A DNA stretch of 64,000 nucleotides from Mediterranea massiliensis (GCF_900128475.1 NZ_LT635835.1:262933-326932); one strand, 5' to 3'; shown: positions 9,769 through 21,915, counted from the stretch's first letter. The notes: generated by a model not told the origin, from the letters alone. A program made the numbers and translations.

Positions 9769-10029
9769 TCAGACGCTCTGCGTCTTGCCGTCGAGGACGA
9801 ACACCCGTTCCTTGCCGATATACACGTCCTTTATCTTTCCTATCAGGCATTCGTCGGTTGTTTCCAGCGGGATATACTCCAAGCTGTCCACGAATTGGGA
9901 ATAGCGGATTTCCACTACGGCCTCGCCCAGCAGGTCCGGCGCAAAGGCGTTGTCGGGCTTCCGCTCCGCCACACAGGAGAAGAGGCACAGGAGGGCGGTC
10001 AGTAGAATATAGTTGAAAGAATTACCCAT
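9769..10029 (-). pseudogene. Truncated lipoprotein, probable 6-bladed beta-propeller remnant
   Basis: A short frame of 86 residues starting at 10029 with a lipoprotein signal (LLTALLCLFSC). The region after it (VVEIRYSQFVDSLEYIPLETTDECLIGKI...GKERVFVLDG) resembles the first blade of the large 6-bladed beta-propeller lipoproteins of Bacteroides. Those proteins are normally several hundred residues long, whereas this frame stops after the first blade and no continuation is seen downstream in any frame. I read it as the remnant of a deleted gene; a genuine small lipoprotein is the alternative. Confidence 0.55.
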
Positions 10030-10743
10030 AAAACCATATTTGTCAGTGTTCAAAGATAGTGAAAGGCGAGAGCAAAGGCAAATGAAAAACAAAGTTTTTC
10101 GATTTGACTCTGCCGAGCCGCATCCTGTCTTATATAAAAAAGCAAATTTGACAATCTGACATTTTGTCTTTCCAACCCGCCGAGAATCGTTTCTTTCTGA
10201 CCGAGGTAAGGCTCGGCGGCAAATTTTGAAACGTGAAGGGGCTTATCGTCTTATACACAGAAGGATATCGAAATCTTTACATTTCAACGAGGGAAACGGA
10301 GGGGCGGAAAGCTGTTTCCCGAAGGCCCGAAACGGCCTTTTCGGCGCATTACACCCCTTTTCATCGAGCTAAAGTGGCACTTTGGCGGGCCAAAGTAGAT
10401 GTTTTCCCAGCCTGAAGTGCATGTTTTCCCAGCTCGGAGTGTATGTTTGGGCTGGGGAAAAGCAACGTTTTCCCTCGGAAAAGGCATTGTTTTCCCTCGA
10501 AAAAGATACGCTGCGGCTGGAAAAGGGTCATTTTCAGCTCCCAATTCCTTCTATTTCCGCCTTTCCGAAAAACACGGGTGTCAAGAAGCTCGTTTTGGCA
10601 GCACAAGAAAACTATTTTTCTGGATTTTGTGTCAGATTGCATTCCCAAAGGAGCGTTGCGGGCAGGTGAAGGAAATTTTTGGCATAAAATTTGTTGAATA
10701 TCCATAAAATGGCAATGGATAACATGAAAAATGTGTATCTTTA
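10030..10743. other. Non-coding region upstream of clpC
   Basis: No convincing gene. It contains an inverted pair GCCGAGCC/GGCTCGGC with arms near 10113 and 10208, and at about 10395-10510 a degenerate cluster of TTTTCCCAG and TTTTCCCTCG units in both orientations. Short open frames here have no Bacteroidales-like protein features. Confidence 0.6.
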
Positions 10744-10910
10744 CATAAGATAGGCTGCATCGCGGGAGTGAAAGCTTGAAAACTTTGTTTTCCACTTTTG
10801 TACTTCTCTCGGTTTGCACTACTTTGAATAAGATAGGCTGCACCTCGGAAGTAAAAAGTTGAAAACTTTGTTTTCCACTTTTGTACTTCTCTCGGTTTGC
10901 ATTATCTTTG
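10744..10910 (+). repeat. Tandem pair of 83-bp promoter-bearing repeats
   Basis: Two direct copies, 10744-10826 and 10827-10910. They share ATAAGATAGGCTGCA at the left, a GAAAACTTTGTTTTCCAC block in the middle and CTTCTCTCGGTTTGCA at the right. Related copies lie at 24448-24515 (minus strand, before pyrK) and 45971-46058 (plus strand, before the MATE gene). Confidence 0.85.
10880..10910 (+). promoter_or_regulatory. Promoter of clpC inside the repeat
   Basis: TTTG at 10880-10883, a 19-base spacer, then TATCTTTG at 10903-10910. This matches the Bacteroides primary sigma consensus TTTG-N19/21-TAnnTTTG exactly. The first repeat copy has the same layout, but its -7 box is one base short (TACTTTG at 10820-10826), so it is probably weaker or dead. 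The predicted leader of clpC is about 30 nt. Confidence 0.85.
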
Positions 10911-10947
10911 CCACGGATTATAACCCAAATTTAGAAGGAGTAAATCA

Positions 10948-13482
<2,535 letters not shown>

Positions 13483-13510
13483 CCGTAAAACGGCCATCAT
13501 ACCGACAAAA

Positions 13511-13541
13511 TGTCAGTCCCCGGCGGACTGGCATTTTTTTT
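13511..13541 (+). terminator. Intrinsic terminator of clpC
   Basis: TGTCAGTCC pairs with GGACTGGCA around CCGGC and is followed by eight T residues, starting 28 bp after the clpC stop. Confidence 0.88.
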
Positions 13542-13596
13542 GTACCCCTACCGTCAGAGAAAAAATAAGTGAAACCTATAATATACAGATTGAATT

Positions 13597-15645
13597 ATGC
13601 AAAAAGGTAACATTGGGGTAACGACCGAGAACATCTTCCCCGTCATCAAAAAGTTTTTGTACAGCGACCACGAAATATTCCTGCGCGAGCTGGTGTCCAA
13701 CGCCGTTGATGCCACGCAGAAACTGAAGACCCTTTCCTCCATCGGCGAGTACAAGGGCGAGCTGGGCGACCTGACCGTTCACGTCAGCCTGGGCAAGGAC
13801 ACCATCACCGTGTCCGACCGCGGTATCGGTCTCACCGCCGAAGAAATCGACAAATACATCAACCAGATAGCCTTCTCGGGCGCCAACGACTTCCTTGAGA
13901 AGTACAAGAACGACGCCAACGCCATCATCGGCCACTTCGGCCTGGGCTTCTACTCGGCCTTCATGGTGGCCAAGAAGGTGGAAATCATTACCAAGTCCTG
14001 CAAGGAAGACGCACAGGCCGTGAAGTGGACCTGCGACGGCAGCCCCGAGTTCACCATCGAGGACTGCGACAAGGCCGACCGCGGTACCGACATCGTCCTC
14101 TACATCGACGACGACTGCAAGGAGTTCCTCGAAGAGGCCCGCATCTCCTCGCTGCTGAAGAAGTACTGCAGCTTCCTGCCCGTGCCCGTAGCCTTCGGCA
14201 AGAAGAAGGAATGGAAGGACGGCAAGCAGGTGGAAACCGCTGAAGACAACATCATCAACGACACCACCCCGCTGTGGACCCGCAAACCCAGCGAGCTGAA
14301 GGACGAGGACTACAAGAAGTTCTACTGCGACCTCTATCCCATGTCCGACGAGCCCCTGTTCTGGATTCACCTGAACGTGGACTATCCGTTCCACCTCACC
14401 GGTATCCTCTACTTCCCGAAAGTGAAGAGCAACATCGAGCTGAACCGCAACAAGATACAGCTCTACTGCAACCAGGTGTACGTCACGGATTCCGTTGAAG
14501 GCATCGTGCCGGACTTCCTGACGCTGCTCCACGGCGTGCTCGACTCGCCCGACATCCCGCTGAACGTGTCGCGTTCGTACCTGCAGAGCGACTCCAACGT
14601 CAAGAAGATTTCGACCTACATCACCAAGAAGGTGTCCGACCGTCTGCAGTCCATCTTCAAGAACGACCGCAAGCAGTTCGAGGAGAAGTGGAACGACCTG
14701 AAGATCTTCATCAACTACGGCATGCTGACGCAGGAAGACTTCTATGACCGTGCCAAGGATTTCGCCCTCTTCACCGACACCGACGGCAAGCAATATACCT
14801 TCGACGAGTACAAGACGCTCATCAAGGACAACCAGACCGACAAGGACAACACCCTGATCTATCTGTATGCCAACAACAAGGACGAGCAGTACAGCTACAT
14901 CGAAGCTGCCAAGAACAAGGGCTATAACGTGCTGCTGATGGACGGCCAGCTGGACATCGCTGTCGTAAGCATGCTCGAGCAGAAGTTCGACAAGGTACGC
15001 TTCACCCGTGTGGACAGCGACGTCATCGACAACCTCATCGTGAAGGAAGACAAGAAGAGCGAAGTGCTCGAGGCCGCCAAGCAGGAAGCCCTCTCGGCCA
15101 TGTTCAAGAGCCAGTTGCCCAAGATGGACAAGACGGAATTCTACGTCGTGGCACAGGCCATGGGCGAAGGCGCCGCTCCGGTCATGATCACGCAGAGCGA
15201 ATACATGCGCCGTATGAAGGAGATGGCCAACATCCAGGCCGGCATGAGCTTCTACGGCGACATGCCCGACATGTTCAACCTCGTGCTCAACGCCGACCAT
15301 CCGCTGGTCAAGGAAGTCCTGGCCGGTGAAGAACAGGCCTGTGCAGCCGACATCGTGCCCATCCAGCTCTCGATGGACGACACCAACAAGCGCCGCAACG
15401 ACCTGAAGAAGAGCCACGAAGGCAAGAAGGACGAGGAAATCCCCACAGCCGAGAAGGACGAGCTCAGCGAGCTGGACAAGAAGTGGGAAGAACTGAAGAC
15501 GAAGAAGGAAGCCGTCCTGGCCGACTACGCCTCCAAGAACCCGGTTGTCCGCCAGCTCATCGACCTGGCCCTGCTGCAGAACGGCATGCTGAAAGGCGAA
15601 GCGCTCAACAACTTCGTGAAACGGAGCATCGAGCTTATCAAATAA
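13597..15645 (+). CDS. htpG: Molecular chaperone HtpG (Hsp90)
   Basis: 682 residues. The N-terminal GHKL ATPase domain shows NAVDATQKL, SDRGIGLT and GHFGLGFYSAFMVA, the nucleotide-binding motifs of Hsp90. The middle domain carries the conserved arginine segment around NVSRSYLQSD, and the C-terminal dimerisation domain ends in VKRSIELIK. It is a cytosolic ATP-dependent chaperone. Together with clpC just upstream it forms a protein quality-control neighbourhood, but each gene has its own terminator, so they are separate units. The start is supported by the typical short MQKGNIGVTTENIF opening. Confidence 0.97.
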   Translation: MQKGNIGVTTENIFPVIKKFLYSDHEIFLRELVSNAVDATQKLKTLSSIGEYKGELGDLTVHVSLGKDTITVSDRGIGLTAEEIDKYINQIAFSGANDFLEKYKNDANAIIGHFGLGFYSAFMVAKKVEIITKSCKEDAQAVKWTCDGSPEFTIEDCDKADRGTDIVLYIDDDCKEFLEEARISSLLKKYCSFLPVPVAFGKKKEWKDGKQVETAEDNIINDTTPLWTRKPSELKDEDYKKFYCDLYPMSDEPLFWIHLNVDYPFHLTGILYFPKVKSNIELNRNKIQLYCNQVYVTDSVEGIVPDFLTLLHGVLDSPDIPLNVSRSYLQSDSNVKKISTYITKKVSDRLQSIFKNDRKQFEEKWNDLKIFINYGMLTQEDFYDRAKDFALFTDTDGKQYTFDEYKTLIKDNQTDKDNTLIYLYANNKDEQYSYIEAAKNKGYNVLLMDGQLDIAVVSMLEQKFDKVRFTRVDSDVIDNLIVKEDKKSEVLEAAKQEALSAMFKSQLPKMDKTEFYVVAQAMGEGAAPVMITQSEYMRRMKEMANIQAGMSFYGDMPDMFNLVLNADHPLVKEVLAGEEQACAADIVPIQLSMDDTNKRRNDLKKSHEGKKDEEIPTAEKDELSELDKKWEELKTKKEAVLADYASKNPVVRQLIDLALLQNGMLKGEALNNFVKRSIELIK

Positions 15646-15678
15646 GCCCCTTCAAACACAACTTTTTTTCATACACGC

Positions 15679-15718
15679 AGAGAGGGTGTGTCCTTCGGGA
15701 TGCACCCTCTCTTTTTTT
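15679..15718 (+). terminator. Intrinsic terminator of htpG
   Basis: AGAGAGGGTGtG pairs with tGCACCCTCTCT across TCCTTCGGGA and is followed by seven T residues. Confidence 0.9.
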
Positions 15719-15886
15719 GTGCCTTCCGCTCCCTTCCATCCTTCGGAACAGGCGGTAAAAGGGGACTGAAATCCTCTATTTTTTCCCTTTTCATCGAAAA
15801 TAATGGTTTTTTCTTCGCCTGATGGAAGGAATTTGAAAACATTTGTTTATATTTGGACATTCATTCACTTGTGTAACCGTAACTGT

Positions 15887-18196
15887 ATGAGAAACGTCCT
15901 GTTGTTCCTGCTGTGCATCCTCTGCTGCCTGCCGTCCGTCGTCCGTGCCCAGAAAGTGGGGCTCGTGCTGAGCGGTGGCGGTGCCAAGGGCATGACCCAC
16001 ATCGGCATCATCCGTGCGCTGGAAGAGAACAACATCCCCATCGACTACATCGCCGGCACCTCCATGGGCGCCATCATCGGTTCGCTCTATGCCATGGGCT
16101 ATTCGCCCGACGACATGGAAGCCCTGCTCCGTTCGCCCGACTTCAAGCGGTGGTACTCGGGCGAGGTGGAGTCACAATACGAATACTACTTCAAGCAGAA
16201 CCGGCCCACACCCGAGTTTGCCAGCATCCGCTTTGCCTTCGGCGACTCCCTGCACACCAAGCCGCAAATCATCCCCACCAATCTGGTGAACCCCATCCAG
16301 ATGAACCTGGTGTTCGTGCAGCTCTTCGGGCAGGCCACGGCTGCCTGCCGGGGCAACTTCAACAACCTGTTCGTCCCCTTCCGCTGCATCGCGTCGGACG
16401 TGTACAACAAGCAGCCCCTCGTCATGCGCGAAGGCGACCTGGGCGATGCCGTCCGGGCCTCGATGAGCTTCCCCTTCGTGTTCAAGCCCATCGAGATAAA
16501 CGGCGTGCTGGCCTACGACGGCGGCATCTACAACAACTTCCCCACCGACATCATGCAGGAGGACTTCCATCCCGACGTCATCATCGGCAGCGTGGTGGCC
16601 GCCAACCCCAGCAAGCCCAAGGAAGGCGACCTCATGAGCCAGCTCGAGAACATGATCATGCAGAAGACGGACTATACCATCCCCGACTCGGCAGGCATCG
16701 TCATGACCTTCAAGTACGACGACGTCAGCCTGCTGGACTTCGACCGCCTCAAGGAACTGCACGACATCGGCTACAACCGTACCATGAGCCTGATGGACTC
16801 CATCAAGGGCCGCATCCGGCGGCGCGAGAGCACGGAGAACATCCGCCTGCGGCGCATGGTGTACCGCAGCAGCCTGCCCCAGTTCCGCTTCCGCGACATC
16901 TACATCGAAGGGGCCAACGCCCAGCAGCAGTCCTACATCAAGAAGGAATTTCACGGCGACGACCACGAAATCTTCACCTACGAGGACCTGAAGCGCGGCT
17001 ACTTCCGCCTGCTGGCGGACAACATGATCTCCGAAATCATCCCGCACGCCGTCTACGACCCCGACAGCGACCTGTATGAACTCCACCTCCAGGTCAAGAT
17101 GGAGAAGAACTTCTTCGTCAAGATAGGCGGCAGCGTGTCCACCACCAGCTCCAACCAGATTTATCTGGGCGTAGGCTACCAGAACCTGAACTACTACTCC
17201 AAGGAAATCACGCTGGACGGCCAGCTGGGCAAAATCTACAACAACGTGCAGCTCATGGGGCGCATAGACCTGCCCACACACATTCCCACATCCTTCCGCC
17301 TGCTGGGCTCCATCAGTACCTTCGACTACTACAAGAAGGACAAGCTCTTCTCCAAGAACAACCTTCCGTCGTTCAACTCCAAGGACGAACGGTTTGTGAA
17401 GCTGATGTTCTCCCTGCCTTTCCTGGCCAACAAGCGGGCGGAGTTCGGCTTCGGCTATGGCGTGCTGAAGGACAACTACTACCAGTCGAACGTCATCGAC
17501 TTCGGCAACGACCGTGCCGACCAGAGTACCTACAGGCTGCTGGGAGGCAGCATCGGCTTCTATGGCAGCACGGTGGACTCCCGCCAGTATGCCACCAGGG
17601 GCTACTACGAACAGCTGATAGCCCAGGTATTTACGGGCCACGAATGGTTTGCCCCCGGCACGTCGTCGGCCAGCGAGGGACAGACGCCCATCGACAAGAA
17701 GCGGCAGTCGTGGCTGCAAATCTCGTACATGAAGGAAGCCTACCATCCGCTGTCGCCCCATTTCACCCTGGGCTGGATGACGAAATCGCTCTATTCATCG
17801 AAGAATTTCTCGGGAAACTATACGGCCACCATGATGCAGGCGGGCGAATTTACCCCTACGCCCCACAGCCAGATCATGTACAACGATGCCTTCCGGGCCA
17901 ACCAGTACATTTCGGCAGGCATCAAGCCCATCTGGGTCTTCAACGACATGTTCCACCTCCGCACCGAGCTGTATGGCTTCCTGCCCATTTTTCCGATCAA
18001 AAGGAACGAAATGAACCAGGCCTATTACGGCAAGGCCTTCTCCGAGTTCCAGTACATGGGGGAAGTGTCGCTGGTGTGCAAACTGAAGTTCGGTGCCATC
18101 TCCGCCTACGTAAACCACTACAGCTCACCGAAGAATGAGTGGAATGTGGGTCTCACGCTGGGTTGGCAGCTGTTCAACTACCGATTTATCGAATGA
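15887..18196 (+). CDS. Patatin-like phospholipase with C-terminal outer-membrane barrel
   Basis: 769 residues from the ATG at 15887, which begins a clear signal peptide (MRNVLLFLLCILCCLPSVVRAQ); the frame is open upstream but without coding character. The patatin domain has the oxyanion loop GGGAKGMTH, the nucleophile elbow GTSMG (Ser59) and the DGG of the Ser-Asp dyad near residue 211. A POTRA-like segment (about 330-410) and a BamA/surface-antigen type beta barrel ending in LFNYRFIE follow. This is the layout of PlpD-like type Vd secretion proteins, in which a barrel displays a lipase. The substrate is unknown. Monocistronic. Confidence 0.88.
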   Translation: MRNVLLFLLCILCCLPSVVRAQKVGLVLSGGGAKGMTHIGIIRALEENNIPIDYIAGTSMGAIIGSLYAMGYSPDDMEALLRSPDFKRWYSGEVESQYEYYFKQNRPTPEFASIRFAFGDSLHTKPQIIPTNLVNPIQMNLVFVQLFGQATAACRGNFNNLFVPFRCIASDVYNKQPLVMREGDLGDAVRASMSFPFVFKPIEINGVLAYDGGIYNNFPTDIMQEDFHPDVIIGSVVAANPSKPKEGDLMSQLENMIMQKTDYTIPDSAGIVMTFKYDDVSLLDFDRLKELHDIGYNRTMSLMDSIKGRIRRRESTENIRLRRMVYRSSLPQFRFRDIYIEGANAQQQSYIKKEFHGDDHEIFTYEDLKRGYFRLLADNMISEIIPHAVYDPDSDLYELHLQVKMEKNFFVKIGGSVSTTSSNQIYLGVGYQNLNYYSKEITLDGQLGKIYNNVQLMGRIDLPTHIPTSFRLLGSISTFDYYKKDKLFSKNNLPSFNSKDERFVKLMFSLPFLANKRAEFGFGYGVLKDNYYQSNVIDFGNDRADQSTYRLLGGSIGFYGSTVDSRQYATRGYYEQLIAQVFTGHEWFAPGTSSASEGQTPIDKKRQSWLQISYMKEAYHPLSPHFTLGWMTKSLYSSKNFSGNYTATMMQAGEFTPTPHSQIMYNDAFRANQYISAGIKPIWVFNDMFHLRTELYGFLPIFPIKRNEMNQAYYGKAFSEFQYMGEVSLVCKLKFGAISAYVNHYSSPKNEWNVGLTLGWQLFNYRFIE

Positions 18197-18223
18197 TTTT
18201 TTGCGAAAAAAAGCGGTGAAAAG

Positions 18224-18254
18224 TTTGCAGAAACAGAAAATGTCCGTATCTTTG
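18224..18254 (+). promoter_or_regulatory. Promoter of the tRNA-Arg cluster
   Basis: TTTG at 18224-18227, 19 bases, then TATCTTTG at 18247-18254, a full Bacteroides consensus ending 16 bp before the first tRNA. Confidence 0.82.
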
Positions 18255-18270
18255 CACCCGTAAAAAATAA

Positions 18271-18344
18271 GGCCGCGTAGCTCAACTGAATAGAGTAGCT
18301 GACTACGGATCAGCCGGTTACAGGTTTGAATCCTGTCGCGGTCA
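18271..18344 (+). tRNA. tRNA-Arg (ACG), copy 1
   Basis: GGCCGCG acceptor arm pairs with CGCGGTC. The anticodon loop is CTACGGA, giving anticodon ACG between GCTGA and TCAGC stems. The T arm is CAGGTTTGAATCCTG. CCA happens to be present right after the discriminator base A in this copy only (18345-18347). Confidence 0.97.
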
Positions 18345-18373
18345 CCACTTTTTTTTACAGGACATAAATGAAT

Positions 18374-18447
18374 GGCCGCGTAGCTCAACTGAATAGAGTA
18401 GCTGACTACGGATCAGCCGGTTACAGGTTTGAATCCTGTCGCGGTCA
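18374..18447 (+). tRNA. tRNA-Arg (ACG), copy 2
   Basis: Identical to copy 1 over the mature 74 nt, beginning 29 bp after its end. CCA is not encoded, so it must be added by nucleotidyltransferase. Confidence 0.97.
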
Positions 18448-18468
18448 CTCCAATTTCTCAACCAAAAG

Positions 18469-18542
18469 GGTCGCGTAGCTCAACTGAATAGAGTAGCTGA
18501 CTACGGATCAGCCGGTTACAGGTTTGAATCCTGTCGCGATCA
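18469..18542 (+). tRNA. tRNA-Arg (ACG), copy 3
   Basis: Same body as copies 1 and 2, but the acceptor stem has a compensatory change: GGTCGCG with CGCGATC, so a C-G pair has become T-A. CCA is not encoded. Confidence 0.97.
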
Positions 18543-18546
18543 CATG

Positions 18547-18578
18547 AATCCCCTGCAAGATGCTTCTTGCGGGGGATT
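18547..18578 (+). terminator. Hairpin ending the tRNA operon
   Basis: AATCCCCtGCAAG pairs with CTTGCgGGGGATT across a short loop immediately after the third tRNA. The T tract that follows is weak (TTCTGTTT). Confidence 0.65.
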
Positions 18579-18608
18579 TCTGTTTCTAGCGGATGGCGGT
18601 CTCACGCC

Positions 18609-18704
18609 GTGCTTCGTCACCCTCCCATGCCGTGCTGCGTCACCTCCTCACGAAGCACTTCGTCAGGGGTTCAGGAAGCACTGTGTCGGAGGGTAACGAA
18701 GCAC
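18609..18704. repeat. Hairpin-type repeat with GAAGCAC units
   Basis: GTGCTTCGTcACCCTCC (18609-18625) is the inverse of GGAGGGTaACGAAGCAC (18688-18704), and several further GAAGCAC/GTGCTTC copies lie between. It has no coding content. It lies between the tRNA operon and the 3' end of dapA. Confidence 0.6.
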
Positions 18705-18825
18705 TGTGTCGGGAGCCAACAGAAAAGGCGAAAAACTGTATGAGAAAGGTTATGCAAAGCCAACCCATGCAGTTTTCCGCCTAAAAGTGTTCTTCTATTG
18801 TTTGTCCGTTTCAGGGAAAGTGCCG

Positions 18826-19719
18826 TCAGCACTTGATGTTCAGCTCGCTCAATATCTTGCGCATGGCCTCGAACGTGGTGATGCGCGTAGGCACCAGCGG
18901 GAGGCGGAGCTTGTTTTCCACCATGCCCATGGCGTTGAGCATGGCCTTTACGCCGGCCGGATTGCCGTCCACGAAGAGCAGCTTGAACAGCTCGGCAAAC
19001 TTGTGGTGGATGGTCAGCGCATTGGCGTAGTCGCCCTGCAAGGCCAGGCGCACCATGCGGCTGAACTCGCGCGGGAAGGCGTTTCCGATGACCGAGATGA
19101 CGCCCACGGCACCCAGCGTAATGAGCGGGAAGGTGATGCCGTCGTCGCCCGAAATGACGTCGAAATTGGCCGGCTTGTTCTTGATGATGTCGTCCATCTG
19201 CGTGATGTTGCCCGACGCTTCCTTCACGGCAATCACGTTCTCGAAGTCGCGGGCGATGCGCAGGGTGGTTTCGGCCGTCATATTCACCCCCGTACGGCCA
19301 GGCACGTTGTAGAGCACGATGGGCAGCTCCGTAGCTTCGGAGATAGCCTTGTAGTGCTGGTAGATGCCCTCCTGCGAAGGCTTGTTATAGTAAGGCACCA
19401 CGGAGAGGACGGCGTCCACTCCGGTGAAATCGTCGTGTTTCAGCGCGTCGACGACGGCGCGGGTGTTGTTACCTCCCACACCCAGCAGGATGGGGATACG
19501 TCCGTTGACGCGTTCTATCACCATCCGCTTGATTTTGGCCTTTTCCTCTTCGGTCAGTGTCGGAGTTTCGGCGGTGGTTCCCAGCACGCACAGGAAGTCG
19601 GCATTGTTCTGCAGCAGGTAGTCCACGATGCGCATCAGGGCAACGTAGTCCACACTCTCGTCTTCCTTGAACGGGGTAATCAGCGCGACCCCCATTCCTT
19701 TCAATCTTGTTTTTATCAT
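18826..19719 (-). CDS. dapA: 4-hydroxy-tetrahydrodipicolinate synthase
   Basis: 297 residues. It condenses pyruvate with aspartate semialdehyde in lysine and meso-diaminopimelate synthesis. The Schiff-base lysine is K166 (NVIAVKEASG), the catalytic tyrosine Y137 (LYNVPGRTG), and the GTTAET motif is at residues 48-53. Length is normal for the family. The neighbours are ligA upstream, with its own start region between, and tRNA genes, so it is probably transcribed alone. Confidence 0.96.
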   Translation of the reverse strand: MIKTRLKGMGVALITPFKEDESVDYVALMRIVDYLLQNNADFLCVLGTTAETPTLTEEEKAKIKRMVIERVNGRIPILLGVGGNNTRAVVDALKHDDFTGVDAVLSVVPYYNKPSQEGIYQHYKAISEATELPIVLYNVPGRTGVNMTAETTLRIARDFENVIAVKEASGNITQMDDIIKNKPANFDVISGDDGITFPLITLGAVGVISVIGNAFPREFSRMVRLALQGDYANALTIHHKFAELFKLLFVDGNPAGVKAMLNAMGMVENKLRLPLVPTRITTFEAMRKILSELNIKC

Positions 19720-19754
19720 GAGTCCTATGAAATAATCTGTGGTTTAGCAGTTCG

Positions 19755-19788
19755 CAAATGTACTATTTTTTTCGGTTTGAGCTACAAA
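19755..19788 (-). promoter_or_regulatory. Possible promoter of dapA
   Basis: On the minus strand TTTG (19788-19785) precedes TACATTTG (19762-19755) with a 22-base spacer, one base longer than the usual Bacteroides range. It lies 36 bp before the dapA start. Confidence 0.45.
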
Positions 19789-19822
19789 TATCCGATATAA
19801 AAAACGTTTTTATGTGATTTTG

Positions 19823-21826
19823 TCAGGCAAGCAAGTCCAGGAACTCGTTTTCGGACAGAATGCGGATACCCAGTTTCTGCGCCTTCTCCAGCTTGGCTGG
19901 ACCCATGTTGGCACCGGCCAGGATGAAGCTGGTCTTGGACGAGATGCTGCCCACGTTCTTTCCGCCGTTGCGCTCGATCATTTCCTTGTATTCGTCGCGC
20001 GAATGATGCTCGAACACACCGCTGATAACGATGGACTGCCCCGCCAGCTTGTCGGTGTATCCGCTCAGGTCTTCCTCGCTGCGGCTGAACTGCAGACCGG
20101 CTTCCTTCAGCCGTTCCACCAGGCTGCGGTTCAGCGGATTGGCGAAGTAGCTGACGATGCTTTGGGCTATTTTTTCGCCGATTTCATCTACACCCATCAG
20201 GGTTTCGAGGCTGGCCTGCTCCACTTCGTCGATACTCTTGAAGGAGCGGGCTATCTTCTTGGCCACCGTCTCGCCCACGAAGCGGATACCCAGAGCGAAG
20301 AGGACACGCTCGAAGGGTACGTTGCGGCTCGCGGCGATGCCGTTGACGATGTTTTCGGCCGATTTCTGCCCCATTCGGTCCAAGTCCTTGATGTCGTCCA
20401 CCGTGAGGCGATAAAGGTCGGCAGCGTCCTTGATAAGGCCCAGACGGTAGAACATGTCAACGGTCTCGGGGCCCAGTCCGTCGATGTTCATGGCCCGGCG
20501 GCTGATGAAGTGCTCTATCTTGCCCTTGATCTGCGGCGGGCAGGCCGTCTCGTTGGGACAATAGTGGGCCGCCTCGCCTTCGAAGCGCACCAGCGGCGTG
20601 CCGCACTCGGGGCAGCGGGTGATGAACTTCACCTTCTCGCCCAGCAGCATGCCGCGGGCATCGGTGTCCACGCCAGTTATCTTGGGGATGATTTCACCGC
20701 CCTTCTCCACGTAGACCATGTCGCCGATGTGCAGGTCGAGGCCTTCGATGATGTCGGCGTTGTGGAGCGAGGCACGCTTCACAACGGTGCCCGACAGCTG
20801 TACGGGGTCCAGATTGGCCACCGGCGTGATGGCGCCCGTACGGCCCACCTGGTAGGTCACCTTGTTGAGCCGTGTCAGTGCCCGTTCGGCCTGGAACTTG
20901 TAGGCGATGGCCCAGCGGGGCGACTTGGCCGTGTAGCCCAGGTTCTTCTGCTGGCGCAGGCTGTTCACCTTCAGCACGATGCCGTCGGTGGCCACGGGCA
21001 GGTTCTTGCGCTCCGTGTCCCAGTAGTTGATGTAGTCGAACACTTCCTGCAGGGTGCGGGCCTTCTTCATGTGCTCCGATATCTTGAAGCCCCACTGCGC
21101 CGCCTTCTGCAGGCATTCGTAATGGCCGTCGGCGGGCAGGTCTTCACCCAGCAGGTAGTAGAGGTAGGCGTCGAGCTTGCGCGCGGCCACCACCGCGGAG
21201 TTCTGCGACTTCAGCGTGCCCGAGGCGGCGTTGCGCGGATTGGCGAAGAGCGGCTCCTCGCGGGCCTCGCGTTCGCGGTTCAGGGCTTCGAACGACACCC
21301 ACGGCATCAGAATCTCGCCGCGTATCTCGAACGAGCGGGGATAGTCGCCGTGCAGCACGAGGGGGATGGTGCGGATGGTTTTCACGTTGTCCGTCACGTC
21401 GTCGCCCTTCTCGCCGTCGCCGCGGGTCACGGCACGCACCAGCTTGCCGTCTTCGTAGGTCAGGGAGATGGACGTGCCGTCGAACTTCAGCTCGCAGCAG
21501 ATTTCAAAGTCCTCGTTCAGGGCCTTCTTCACCCGCTCGTAGAAGTCGGCCACCTCGCCCTCGGAGTAGGTGTTACCCAGCGAAAGCATGGGATATTTGT
21601 GGGCCACCTGCGTGAAGTTCTTGTTCAGGTCGCTGCCCACACGCATCGTGGGCGAGTTTTCGTCCGCATATTCGGGATGCGCCTTCTCCAGGTCCTGCAG
21701 TTCGCGCATCAGGTCGTCGAACTCCTTGTCCGAGATTTCGGGAGCGTTCAATACGTAGTAGTTGTAGTTGTGGCGGTGCAGCTCGGCACGCAGCCAGTCT
21801 ATTCGTTCTTTGGGTGTCATAGTCAT
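19823..21826 (-). CDS. ligA: NAD-dependent DNA ligase LigA
   Basis: 667 residues from the ATG at 21826; another ATG two codons later is possible, and an upstream extension lacks family similarity. The adenylation lysine is K114 in the KFDG motif. The OB fold, the four-cysteine zinc finger (CPECG...[11 protein letters not shown]), the helix-hairpin-helix repeats and a C-terminal BRCT domain are all present. It seals nicks in replication and repair using NAD+. It is divergent from trmD, with about 145 bp between the two start codons. Confidence 0.96.
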   Translation of the reverse strand: MTMTPKERIDWLRAELHRHNYNYYVLNAPEISDKEFDDLMRELQDLEKAHPEYADENSPTMRVGSDLNKNFTQVAHKYPMLSLGNTYSEGEVADFYERVKKALNEDFEICCELKFDGTSISLTYEDGKLVRAVTRGDGEKGDDVTDNVKTIRTIPLVLHGDYPRSFEIRGEILMPWVSFEALNREREAREEPLFANPRNAASGTLKSQNSAVVAARKLDAYLYYLLGEDLPADGHYECLQKAAQWGFKISEHMKKARTLQEVFDYINYWDTERKNLPVATDGIVLKVNSLRQQKNLGYTAKSPRWAIAYKFQAERALTRLNKVTYQVGRTGAITPVANLDPVQLSGTVVKRASLHNADIIEGLDLHIGDMVYVEKGGEIIPKITGVDTDARGMLLGEKVKFITRCPECGTPLVRFEGEAAHYCPNETACPPQIKGKIEHFISRRAMNIDGLGPETVDMFYRLGLIKDAADLYRLTVDDIKDLDRMGQKSAENIVNGIAASRNVPFERVLFALGIRFVGETVAKKIARSFKSIDEVEQASLETLMGVDEIGEKIAQSIVSYFANPLNRSLVERLKEAGLQFSRSEEDLSGYTDKLAGQSIVISGVFEHHSRDEYKEMIERNGGKNVGSISSKTSFILAGANMGPAKLEKAQKLGIRILSENEFLDLLA

Positions 21827-21915
21827 CTTTCGGATAGTTTGCATGCAAAAATACGGGTTTCTTCCCGATTTACGGCATTCCGGCTCCGGTAAAAATAAAG
21901 TGGCTGCATTCAAAA

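Noticed and set aside
10233..10707. Several small open frames upstream of clpC
   Set aside because: They follow the TTTTCCC repeat units in both strands, which give Phe/Pro/Gly/Lys-rich shadows without a start context.
18125..18388. Small frame across the first tRNA
   Set aside because: It reads the complement of the tRNA and the end of the patatin gene.
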